DNA from: Seminavis robusta
Taxonomy: Eukaryota; Bacillariophyta; Bacillariophyceae; Naviculales; Naviculaceae
Length of the DNA: 29,632 nucleotides
Direction: 5' to 3'
Assembly (NCBI GenBank): GCA_903772945.1
Contig: CAICTM010001423.1
Coordinates: forward strand, 1-29,632
Shown here: piece after piece, positions 1-8,793 of the stretch
Position numbering within the stretch: position 1 is the first letter of the stretch
How the letters are laid out: each line of letters opens with the position of its first letter
The notes under the pieces: generated by a model
Told to the model about the DNA's origin: nothing
The model's database searches: none
The model's input: the letters and a program-made list of their open reading frames with translations, nothing else
Translations under genes and position numbers: made by a program

Positions 1-19
1 GTCTGCGCGGTAGCCTTGC

Positions 20-105
20 TGCGCTCCGTACAGTAGCCTCTGCTCCGTACCGTACAGTAGCCTCTGCTCCGTATCGTACAGTAGCCTTGCTCCGTTCAGT
101 AGCGT
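20..105. repeat. Short tandem repeat, ~24-bp unit with core GTACAGTAGCC
   Basis: Three to four head-to-tail copies of a roughly 24-bp unit built on GTACAGTAGCC and CTGCTCCGTA lie here, the last copies decayed. A further copy sits at about 416-450. No open frame crosses them convincingly. They may belong to a mobile element cut by the left edge of the window, but nothing visible proves it. Confidence 0.7.
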
Positions 106-272
106 CCTTTCTTGCTTGACTTGTCGTGGTAGCTAGCTAGATAGCTTGGCTGCCGCTCCTGCACTGCGTCGTGCACTGAGTCTCCTTGTAGTTGATTTTC
201 GTATTAGCACTGGGATATTGTATCTCCAGTCATACGATGGCTGTGTTCCGCAGCACAAAGGTCTTGGTGTTT

Positions 273-365
273 GCTCACTCCTGTGAGCGTGCTTCCTTGC
301 AAATCGGCTCACTCCTGTGAGCTTGGTCTTGATGATGCTCCGGAGCTCACTCACTCCTGTGAGCT
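273..365. repeat. Three copies of a small hairpin GCTCACTCCTGTGAGC
   Basis: The 16-mer GCTCACTCCTGTGAGC, a 6-bp stem with a 4-nt loop, is exact at 273-288 and 307-322. A third copy with a slightly longer loop lies at 345-364. The spacing is 34 and about 38 bp. They are interspersed repeats of unknown role. The rest of 366-790 shows no gene that I recognise. Confidence 0.65.
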
Positions 366-793
366 GGATGTTCCTGCTCCGGTAGCTGGTACCGGTTCAG
401 ATACTCGTCTTGGCTCTGTACAGTAGCCTCTGCTCCGTACTGTAGCCTTGTTGACTCAATCAGCCGTAACTCACTCTATTCCTGTTGGATTCGCTTCGTT
501 CAAGCATAAGAGTGGTGTAGTTAGTAATGATCTTCAATGCGGTATGTTTGGATTGCGTTGATTTGGTTGTCTTCTGAAGGACCGTTCGCTCCGGTGTAGC
601 CAATGTGGTGAGGCACGATTCTTTCGTGATGTTGCCTTTTTCCTGTTAGGCTGTTGGGATAGCTCTCTCAGTGAGGCTAGAGCCCTTTTTGCCTGAACCG
701 TTTGGTACACCTGGGCTTTACCTTATAGCATAAACTCAATATCATGTAATAGGATGTCGATATCCCATGGTCGAGATCTCGAATTCGAGATGA

Positions 794-881
794 ACTTCTT
801 GGAAATAGTGTTGGTTGCTAGTAACACTCTAGCTTAGTAAAGGTAAAATACTGTTTTACTGTTAAGCTATTTCCAAGAAGT
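794..881. repeat. Perfect 15-bp inverted repeat (small foldback or MITE-like unit)
   Basis: The arms ACTTCTTGGAAATAG (794-808) and its exact reverse complement (867-881) enclose 58 bp. The interior can form a further imperfect stem (AGCTTA at 831-836 with TAAGCT at 863-868). The unit is AT-rich, non-coding and of a size typical of tiny MITEs or foldback relics. No clear target-site duplication was found. A 14-bp palindrome centred on GAATTC lies just before it, at 777-790. Confidence 0.6.
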
Positions 882-1265
882 GATCTTTCTCCATGTTTTC
901 TGGGATTGATTCAACTTCAAAGGATATAGTGAAGGGGGTGACCATATAGATCAGTTAAACTCCCCATGTATGTAACTAGAGAATAGATATAGATATCCCC
1001 TATCAACTAGATTGGGATAAACGAATAATTTGTATTGAGGTGTCTGTAATACAACCTCCAACACATGGAGGACTGCTGGTGGCAAGTTGGCCATATGTTT
1101 GATCGAGTTGCTTTGTTTGTTGATGTTGCCTCAAAGCGTGTTCTGGGTGCTGCTGAAAAAACATGTTTTGGTCTCAGAAAGAAACAAGGTAAGCGAAACT
1201 TTGACAGAAAGAAAGAGGAGCCAAGCCAAATTTTCGTCTTTCTGACCTGGTTCTGTGTTTTGGTC

Positions 1266-1440
1266 ATCTTGACTAAATCATGTTTTGGTAATTGGGAATA
1301 AAACGCGTAATAGTCATTAAGGTTAAAACAAGTTTTAGTAAATCGGAATAAAACAAGTTTTAGTAAATCGGAATAAAACGTGATTTAGTTAAATTGACGA
1401 CAACATGTTTTAGTCATTAGGACCAAAACATCAGTTGGGT
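1266..1440. repeat. A/T-rich degenerate tandem repeat, 25-bp unit
   Basis: Two perfect 25-bp copies lie at 1325-1349 and 1350-1374, with diverged relatives on both sides that share the cores AAAACAAGTTTTAGT and CATGTTTTGGT or CATGTTTTAGT. The stretch 880-1265 before it holds only weak open frames with no recognisable domain. I see no gene between 1 and about 1680. Confidence 0.65.
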
Positions 1441-1687
1441 TTGCAAGCGGGGTGAGATACTCTGTGTTATAATCCTGATGCTTTGGGCGGTCAGTTAGGA
1501 CGAAAGTACGGTACATTCATAGCGACTACACTTTTCGCACTTCGCATACAGTCAGTCACAAAAGTCTTCAGGATCTTATCCTTGGATGCGAGGGTGTCTA
1601 TTTCAACATCAGAGGATTCAGTTCGTTGTTGGCTCGCCGTGCCAGAATAATAATGGGGCCTAGTAGAGTTATGGATTATTCGCTATA

Positions 1688-2011
1688 CTAGTATAGTACG
1701 GTACGAACGCTGGCGGGGTTGATGCAGAGCTGCAAGAGGCGATAGCCTTCCAAGTCTCCAGACGGGTGGAGTGGCAAGCCGTCGATGTCACATTGTCCGC
1801 TCCACAACAACAAAAAAGTCGCGGGCTTGGAGGTGTCACTGGAAAAATGAGTGCTCACAGCTTCGAGAGTTGGAACTACCGCTACCGATTGAACAAATGT
1901 CCAGCCACCCAATTCATCATCGTCGCTGATGGCTGAGTCTACCAACAGCGCACACATCAACAGGACTTTGATCGAAGCGGCATCAACGGACTTCGACCGA
2001 AGCAGCATCAT
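1688..2011 (-). CDS. Weak hypothetical ORF, 107 aa, possibly a fragment
   Basis: This minus-strand frame has a fairly protein-like composition: an Ala/Leu-rich hydrophobic stretch near residues 10-28, then an acidic DDDE, then a mixed region with LLLWSGQCDIDGLP and GYRLLQLCINP. I recognise no family. It may be the remnant of a longer gene, an exon of an unresolved gene, or chance. No signal peptide or splice pattern clearly supports it. It lies between the tandem repeats and psb28, on the opposite strand from psb28. Confidence 0.2.
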   Translation of the reverse strand: MMLLRSKSVDAASIKVLLMCALLVDSAISDDDELGGWTFVQSVAVVPTLEAVSTHFSSDTSKPATFLLLWSGQCDIDGLPLHPSGDLEGYRLLQLCINPASVRTVLY

Positions 2012-2404
2012 TCAGTAGGTCGAGTGCTCAGACATGGATACCGGTACAGTAGTGAACACTTCAGACATGGATATTTGAACCACAGAAAGCAGCAAAGCTG
2101 GTTTTCCTGAAAAGAGTCAGAAGGGAAAACACCTCTCCAACCTCCACCAACTCACACCAAACTTTGTCTCCTCTGACACTCAATCGTAAAACCCAACCTG
2201 AACATGCTGGAATCTTGCGCTTGTTGAGGGCAATGCCAACTGCCAACTGCCAACACATTGGAGAGCTTGACTCACTCATATCGATCCTGTGTCAGTCAAC
2301 TCCAGCGCAACTTTGGCACCTCTCACCTCCGCACCACATTAGGTCATAATTAAATTTTGGAATTTCCTATTTCGCTCCACGAATCTAAAAAAAGAATTAA
2401 CAAA

Positions 2405-2893
2405 ATGAAGGTCATCGCACTCTTTTTCGCCACCATTGCTGCTGCCAGCGCCTTTGCTCCTTCTACTACCATTCCATTCCGGGAATCAGCACCATTGTTT
2501 GCCCAAGAGGAGGAAGCTGCAGTTACAGCTGTTTCTGCCATGGAGGGACCAAGACCTCAGATCCAGTTTGTCAAGGGTTTGGAAGAAAAGGCGATCCCCA
2601 AAGTCAAGTTGACTCGTGCTCGTGATGGAACTTCCGGAATCGCAACATTTTTGTTTGACAATCCAAACGTTTTTGATGCCAGTACAGCTTCACAAGGAGA
2701 AATCACGGGTCTGTTTATGTCTGATGAAGAAGGAGAAATCAGTACTACTGATGTCAATGCAAGCTTTTCCAATGGCAAGCCCCAATCAATTGAATCAGTT
2801 TATGTGATGACAAGCCCAGAACAGTGGGACCGATTCATGCGATTCATGGAACGATATGGTGAAGCCAATGGTTTGGGACTTAGCAAGGCCTAA
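2405..2893 (+). CDS. psb28: Photosystem II assembly protein Psb28, nuclear-encoded and plastid-targeted
   Basis: Psb28 binds PSII assembly intermediates on the stromal side of the thylakoid, near CP47. The start at 2405 is chosen because it opens directly into a signal peptide ([16 protein letters not shown]) followed by FAP, the diatom ASA-FAP plastid address; an in-frame Met 48 nt upstream lacks this. After a linker of about 35 residues, the mature domain runs from about residue 46 to the end and shows family hallmarks: [29 protein letters not shown], and the C-terminal block [20 protein letters not shown]. The predicted product is 162 aa with no intron. Many diatom plastid genomes also keep psb28, so a nuclear copy is notable. 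The flanks show no operon; 2894-3750 contains no gene I can support. Confidence 0.95.
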   Translation: MKVIALFFATIAAASAFAPSTTIPFRESAPLFAQEEEAAVTAVSAMEGPRPQIQFVKGLEEKAIPKVKLTRARDGTSGIATFLFDNPNVFDASTASQGEITGLFMSDEEGEISTTDVNASFSNGKPQSIESVYVMTSPEQWDRFMRFMERYGEANGLGLSKA

Positions 2894-3750
2894 GATTCGA
2901 ATGATTTCAGCCAAGTTTACAGGCGCACAATCAACACATAGTCGACCAGAGCCCATACAAGTTCCTACTCTGGTTCCGTGGGTTTGGAAAACCAAAAAAT
3001 GGGAAGGACAAGATTGGTAGGGTTGGTCAATGTGCCAATTAGATTGGGCATTTGTGTGGATGTCGATGTTTCCTGTACTGGTACGACTGCGAAATGCTTC
3101 TAAACTAGATATATCCATTATGGACACAAGTTGAACAGTAGTCTTTGTTTCGCTGCCTTATACTTCGATGCCTCTTTTTCGAGAGAAACAGGAGCACACA
3201 GAACGCGAAAACAGTTGAGGTCTTGTCACAAGGGATTTTGTGACGCGGCACCCTGGACTGAGCAAATGGACAATGCGCCCCAATGACAATAAGATGGTCA
3301 TGAACAGCAAGTATTGGCTATGGACGAGGAATCCTACACAGCGTAGTTGTGGCTGTGATGGGGGTCTAAAAGACACCAACAAGGGGACGCGCACATTGGT
3401 AACGGAGTAACGGAGTAATGAATGGAATAGATCCAGTGAAGGGGGAGCTTGCTTGGATTTCCTTTCTACGCACTTTGGATACCGGTAGCTTGAAACATAG
3501 ATTGGACCCATTTGTATGACGATGTGTAGAAACAGGAAGTGGTTACAACAGCAACTGAGCTACCGAACTACTCTAAGGCTCCCCCAAGGCCCAAGTGACA
3601 ACTCGAATTCATCTGACTTGTAGTCCCGCCCACATCGCTCCCAGCATTCATGCAAAGTCACTCCACAGTTTCATTCTCTCGGTTCTCATGCAGTGGCCGA
3701 TATTAGGCTGGGCGAAGACGCCGTACCGGTATACATGTGCATCCAAATGT

Positions 3751-5931
3751 TTAGATCAGCACGATGGAGGACAGCTGCAAAATTTTGGGACCTTCAGGTT
3801 CCTGATGAGGTTTGATGCGCACTCGTATTTCAAAGGTGCCATCCTTTCGTGGAGGGAAGATGACATTACTCCCCATTGTTCTTGGCTGACTGTGGCGCAA
3901 CACAGCACATTCCCCACCAAGGAAAGGAATCATGGAAATCCCCTTGGATACATCATTGACATGCCATTGCAAGTAATCATTCCAATGTTCTTTCCCAATT
4001 TCATCACCGTAACATGCCTTGGTTTGTCGTTTACATTGCAGTGGACATGCAAGAATAATGCCACGTAGTTGATGAAAGCGCTGTTCTTGATGCCCCCCAT
4101 CATTGCCTCCAGCAGTATTGTCGATTGCAAGATATTCCTCCCGTTCGGCTTGGGAAGGCAACACTGCATATCGCCATTGATCCGTGGCGTACATGTAATC
4201 AGAAAAGTCTCGATTTGTAATGTCACTGGTGCAAGAACGCTGGGATCTTCGTGCCAATGCATCGTACCCCAACTCCAATGGAAGGGCATCATTGGAATCA
4301 ACATCCTGTCTTCTGGCTGTGGTGCTTCCAAAAGTTGCCACGATCACTTCATGTTCCAGTCCTTCTTCGGGAGCGACGGCAACACTGCTGCTGTTGTGAT
4401 GGTTCTTGAAGTAAATGGACGGGAATGGATATCCCGTCGAGATTCCCTTGTAGCGCTGTTGCGATGGAAGCCGCATGGTCCGACAAATGTTCCTGGAGTG
4501 ATAAAACCAAAGAATGACATCTTTCGTTTTGACTTTTCTATTGTTGCCTTCCAAATTCAATTGTTGGTCTAAGGGGATCCCTTTGAAGTTGAGTAGGGGT
4601 TGAGAGCTGGCACTGTCCTTGACCATGTTCCGATTCTGCTCATGCCACTTCCGGTCAAGTTGCTGCAACAACAGCTGCAGCACAGACGACTCGCTACCGC
4701 GGTTCATCGTTGCTTTCATCTCATTCTGCAATTCGTAGATTGCTTCGTCCATGGCATCTGCCAGGAACAATGCGAGCAAGTGCCCCCACAATGCCAATCG
4801 TTTGTATCCTGGATGCCAATCCATCATCCAGTACCTGTCGGGACAGATTTGTCGATTGAATTTGTAATCTTTGCAAAAGACATTGCGTTCCAAGGATTGC
4901 CCGCATCGCAGAAATTGTAAGAGGGGCGGTAAGGGCGACACATTGCCGTCAACTTGAAGGCTGTCGGGAACGGCAGCTTCGACCTGACCCACAACGGTGG
5001 CATTCCCAACCATCAATGGCAAGTGAGGGTGGTTGGCATAGAGCTCGGCAATGACCGGTTTGTATCTGTCACCAACACTGTGATGCACCAAAACAATGGG
5101 AGGACTCTTGCGACTGATGGCCCGAGCTATCCAGTAGGGCAACTGAAACACTTTGCCATTATCCGTCAGGGCATAATCCCACAAGACGACATCGACGTCG
5201 GTTCCCAGAATGGCTTCTTGACAGAGTGCCATTTCTGGAGCCGACGGTTTGCCCGACATGCCATACGATCTCGTTTCGAGTTGGACCCCCAATGCTGAAA
5301 AGAGTGGAGCCACAACACGGTCCATGACAGCTCCATACGAATCCCTTTCAAAGTTCCCATGCCCCGCCGAAGAGGAATGACCGGCAATCGCAAAAACAAA
5401 CTTGACAAGCTCTGATGCAGTAGAATTGTTGTTTGGATCTTTCGTCTTTTTGTTGGACCGTTGCTGATCGTTTAGTTGTGCCGTAAGAACCTTTTGTTTG
5501 AGTCGATCCTTCAGGCTGTTCCAACCAACCAACCCTGTTGGGTTTTCCGGGTTGAAAAAGGAAAGTTTTCCTCGGATTTTCCGTAAAGTGCTTGCATTCG
5601 TGGTGTTGTTGATGCCGTTGGAAGCGTTAGCATCGAAGAAAAGGTTTTGAAAGTAGTTGCCATAGTCTACCATTTGTCGCTTTTCCATTTGGACTCTCTC
5701 CTCCAAGAACAATTCCATCCGCGTCAAAAGATCCGATGCACTCTGGTTGCCATTGCTGCTGTCGCTGTTGGTCTTCTGTTCTTCGAAAAAGCCAAGAGTG
5801 TGGAAGATCTGCTGGACATCCACCAACAGAAATCCTACACAAAGTACTAACGCCACAACAACATGCCACAGCCGGGCTGGAATGGCAACATTGCATGCAT
5901 ATTGAACGGGAGGTTGTTGTTGTGCGGCCAT
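3751..5931 (-). CDS. Type II membrane protein with SGNH/GDSL-hydrolase-like domain
   Basis: The start at 5931 is preferred over an upstream in-frame start at 6168. It begins a sensible N-terminus (MAAQQQPPVQ) leading into one membrane span at about residues 22-40, and the upstream part overlaps retrotransposon debris. The 726-aa product has a short cytosolic tail, the anchor, an N-glycosylation-rich stalk (several NxS/T at 60-115), then an SGNH-like domain: block I as GHSSSAGHGN (184-193), a possible block III as DYALTDN (252-258) and a C-terminal DWHPGYKR (371-378) supplying the Asp-x-His pair. A second half from about 480 to the end has several Cys and ends in a beta-rich EIRVRI segment. 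The likely location is the Golgi or cell surface, with an acyl- or acetyl-esterase role on glycans. The fold assignment is inference; the substrate is unknown. No intron is needed. Confidence 0.6.
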   Translation of the reverse strand: MAAQQQPPVQYACNVAIPARLWHVVVALVLCVGFLLVDVQQIFHTLGFFEEQKTNSDSSNGNQSASDLLTRMELFLEERVQMEKRQMVDYGNYFQNLFFDANASNGINNTTNASTLRKIRGKLSFFNPENPTGLVGWNSLKDRLKQKVLTAQLNDQQRSNKKTKDPNNNSTASELVKFVFAIAGHSSSAGHGNFERDSYGAVMDRVVAPLFSALGVQLETRSYGMSGKPSAPEMALCQEAILGTDVDVVLWDYALTDNGKVFQLPYWIARAISRKSPPIVLVHHSVGDRYKPVIAELYANHPHLPLMVGNATVVGQVEAAVPDSLQVDGNVSPLPPLLQFLRCGQSLERNVFCKDYKFNRQICPDRYWMMDWHPGYKRLALWGHLLALFLADAMDEAIYELQNEMKATMNRGSESSVLQLLLQQLDRKWHEQNRNMVKDSASSQPLLNFKGIPLDQQLNLEGNNRKVKTKDVILWFYHSRNICRTMRLPSQQRYKGISTGYPFPSIYFKNHHNSSSVAVAPEEGLEHEVIVATFGSTTARRQDVDSNDALPLELGYDALARRSQRSCTSDITNRDFSDYMYATDQWRYAVLPSQAEREEYLAIDNTAGGNDGGHQEQRFHQLRGIILACPLQCKRQTKACYGDEIGKEHWNDYLQWHVNDVSKGISMIPFLGGECAVLRHSQPRTMGSNVIFPPRKDGTFEIRVRIKPHQEPEGPKILQLSSIVLI

Positions 5932-6105
5932 GCCGAGTTGTTGAGTGACAGTCCGAAGCGGTGAAAGCCGAAAGTGTGAGAGAAAAATGCCAACGTCCGG
6001 CGAATGAAAGAAAGAAAATGACGGCCCGTGATTCAACACACTCCTGGCCTCCATCCCTAAAATTGGATGGAGGGGCATGCCGGTACCGGTAGCCGTACCG
6101 GTATC

Positions 6106-6400
6106 CCATGCTCTTGTCACGGAATTTCTTGAAGGCTGCTCCCTGTAATGGCTTCGACATAAAATCACCTATTATTTTGTCGCTAGGCAATACTCCACCA
6201 CAAGATTACCCTGATTGATCTGGTCGGTAAGGAAAAAACAACGAATACTCAACGCTCGCATATGACTTTTAGAGCTCTCCTTTCCGTTGTTTGCCAATTG
6301 GATCTTCGACTTGTTGTCTTGTTTGAGAACGACATCCATGTGGTACCCCTGAGAATCCATAAACAAACGTGTCCACAACAGTGCTTTGGTCGCTGTTGTG
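6106..6400 (-). pseudogene. Decayed Ty1/copia retrotransposon fragment (RNase H C-terminus)
   Basis: Read on the minus strand from about 6387, the frame gives ALLWTRLFMDSQGY, then QDNKSKIQLANNGKESS, IRCFFLTDQINQGNLVVEYC. After a one-base frame change near 6185 it continues as IIGDFMSKPLQGAAFKKFRD. This is the end of the RNase H domain of Ty1/copia polyproteins (the families called CoDi in diatoms): LWTRYFLEAQGY, QDN-S, KNGKASS, VEYC, DFxTKPLQGAxFxxFR. The frame break, lack of start, and absence of reverse transcriptase, integrase or flanking LTRs mark it as dead. It fills most of the gap between the SGNH-like gene and the GOST gene and may have brought promoter sequence to one of them. Confidence 0.75.
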
Positions 6401-6587
6401 TGAGCAAACCGCCCTGAGAATATCCACGCTGTGCGATTCTCTTCCACGATCAAGACGAGAGATGCTCGCGCGAAAGATTCCCTTCCGCTCCATTCGATGG
6501 CTACCTCCAACAATGACACTCAGCAAAGGAGGGACAGTCTCCTTCAGTATCATGACAATACGCTCATCCAGGATGAGCTCCACCACC

Positions 6588-8425
6588 ATGCGTAGATTGA
6601 CTCTCTTGTTATCATGGCTGCTAATCAGTCTCCCATTAGCTTCCAGCGAGATTCGAGATTTCCGAGTGACTTTGGAGCCGACTCGACTGTTGTGCACTTC
6701 TCGGAAGGCTTCTTGGTGGCTCCAGGGTACATTGACTTGGAGAACTAAAGTTCTCCACGATGGACGAAGGGTCTTATCCCGAGGATTTTGACTTTGGCGA
6801 CACAGATGACAAGGCGGATCCTTCGGAGATGATGATACGGTGGGGGTAGATGATGATACCAAAGATACTAGTACCCCTGCGGAGGATACAGCCGGTGCTA
6901 CTACGGGTAGCAACGAAGATAACAACAATAATTCCACGGACGGAGGTGGACGACGACAACTAGCCGAACCTGCCATTACCATGCTGGATATTGCCGTCAT
7001 GCATTTGCCAGGCTCTTGTGCCAATACTCGATCTGGTTGCGATTGGACGGATTTTGGAATTGGCTCGAAATCGGCCGATGGGGATGTCCGATGGTGCTGC
7101 TCCCAAGATGCCGTGGAGCTGGGTCTCTGTGATGGAGGAGACAAGTATGGTCGTTTGATTGTCAACAACACGCAGTTTACCGGATCCCATCGCTTTGTGG
7201 AAATTCCACCCACGGGACAAATTTCCGATGAGATTCGATATGGGAAGATTGAAGAACCCAATGACTCGGGACGCTATGTCGTCATTTTTGCTAATTGCAA
7301 CGACGAAGGAAGAGAAGTCCTCGTGACGGGAGCCACCGTGTGGAAGTCTAAACATGGATATCTGCCGGGAGAATTGTACGAATTCATGTACTTTTACATT
7401 ATTGTCACCTTGATCTATTTTGGACTCATGGCGGCATTTGCTCTGAGCATGAATGCTTATGCCGCCTCGAGGATTCCACTCGAAAAATGGATTCTCGGCA
7501 CCATCATTATGGGATTGCTGGAAACCTTCTTCCGGACCGGATCATTTTTTGTCTGGAATGAAGATGGAACCAATCTCATGATTGCCGTGTACATTGGTAA
7601 GTCATTTGCATTATTATATACGTATCAAAGGGCGATTAATCGCTTGATGATGTCTCGCTGGAGTGTTCAAAATTCATTCTTCTTTTTCTTTGCGCTCGTA
7701 ACCGCCCCTCTTCAGGCGTCTTTATGGGAGTGCTCAAATGTGGTATTTCCAGGTGTCTGATCGTCATGGTCAGTTTGGGATGGGGCGTCGTGCGAGATAC
7801 CCTCGGTCCCACGCTGCCGAAAATTGTGGCGCTGGGCATCTTTTACGTGGGAACGTCGTCTGTCACTGAATTCATGACTGTCATTGCTGTCGAGGATGTC
7901 CAGACATTGAGCTTGGAGGAAGAGGATGAACTGTTTGATGTGGTCGAGATCCTCTCCTTCGTCGTCTTTGTCGTGGATGTCATTTTTGTCTTGTGGATTT
8001 TGGACGCCCTCAATTCCACGATGGAATACCTGGAAAGCATGAACCAGACTCGAAAATTGATGCGATACTTGCGATTTCGGTGCATCTTTCTCTTTGCCAT
8101 TCTTTTCTCGGTCGTGTGGGTTGTCTTTGATCTTGTCGATTCCTATGACGAAGACGGTATCCTGGAGGAGCAGCATGAATGGATTGTCCTTGCTGCCAAG
8201 GAACTCAATTATCTATTCCTTCTGATTGGAATCGCCGTTCTCTGGTGGCCCAACCCAACCGCACGAGAATACGCCTATGTTATGGAGCTTCCTTCCTTGG
8301 CTGAAGGGGACGGGGAAAACGAATTGGAACTCACGGGAGTTGTGCCCTCTGCTCTCGATGAGTACGATGACCATGGAATGAATGGCAATGGATTACACAG
8401 CGACTTTGACAAAGAGTTCAAGTAA
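6588..8425 (+). CDS. Seven-transmembrane GOST-family protein (TMEM87/GPR107-like), with apparent N-terminal frameshifts
   Basis: GOST proteins have a lumenal Golgi-dynamics domain followed by seven membrane spans and work in Golgi-endosome trafficking. The start at 6588 gives a good signal peptide (MRRLTLLLSWLLISLPLASS). A GT-AG intron lies at 7597-7715 and joins VYIG to VFMG in frame. Seven hydrophobic spans follow the ectodomain: about 7379-7465, 7485-7560, 7571-7770 (across the intron), 7815-7880, 7935-8010, 8065-8140 and 8185-8245. The family end motif appears as LLIGIAVLWWPNPTAREYAY. The ectodomain has Cys pairs and a poly-Asp/Asn linker. Between the signal peptide and about 6828 the protein-like text moves through three frames, each step consistent with loss of one base (near 6679, 6745 and 6825), after which one frame is kept to the stop. 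This is either sequence error or a damaged allele. No single intron explains it. Confidence 0.8.
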
Positions 8426-8793
8426 AAGAGATGCAAACTACACTACCCGGTCGCAGGCAATTTAGAACAGAGTGTGGCAGCACCATGAACCAGCACAAGT
8501 GACTACTACATCAACTTGAATAATATCACCAAAACAACATGCAATCTAAAATGATTCGGACTACTACTATGTCGATGCGTTTCCTCTGTAGTAGAAAGCT
8601 TCCTGGCTACGTATCCGCAGAGAAGGACTTGACACGTGTGTATGTAGTCGAATCAGAATCGAAAAGCAGTAGACCTCAAAAAGGATCTCGAGGGCATCGT
8701 AGAGATGTTGCCGCACTGTCCAAGCTCGCGATGACACTTCGTCTCTCATCAACAGACTCCAGGATAGGTGGTCGCAGCAAACCAGCCATGCAG
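8426..8793. other. Convergent intergenic region
   Basis: This 368-bp stretch separates the 3' ends of the GOST gene (+) and the H3-variant gene (-) and should hold both 3' UTRs. I see no gene or distinctive structure in it. Confidence 0.6.

Noticed and set aside
650..1010. A Ty1/copia LTR starting at TGTTGGGA (about 652), or after a purine tract near 931-938
   Set aside because: There is no second LTR, no matching CA end, no primer-binding site and no target duplication in view, so either border would be a guess.
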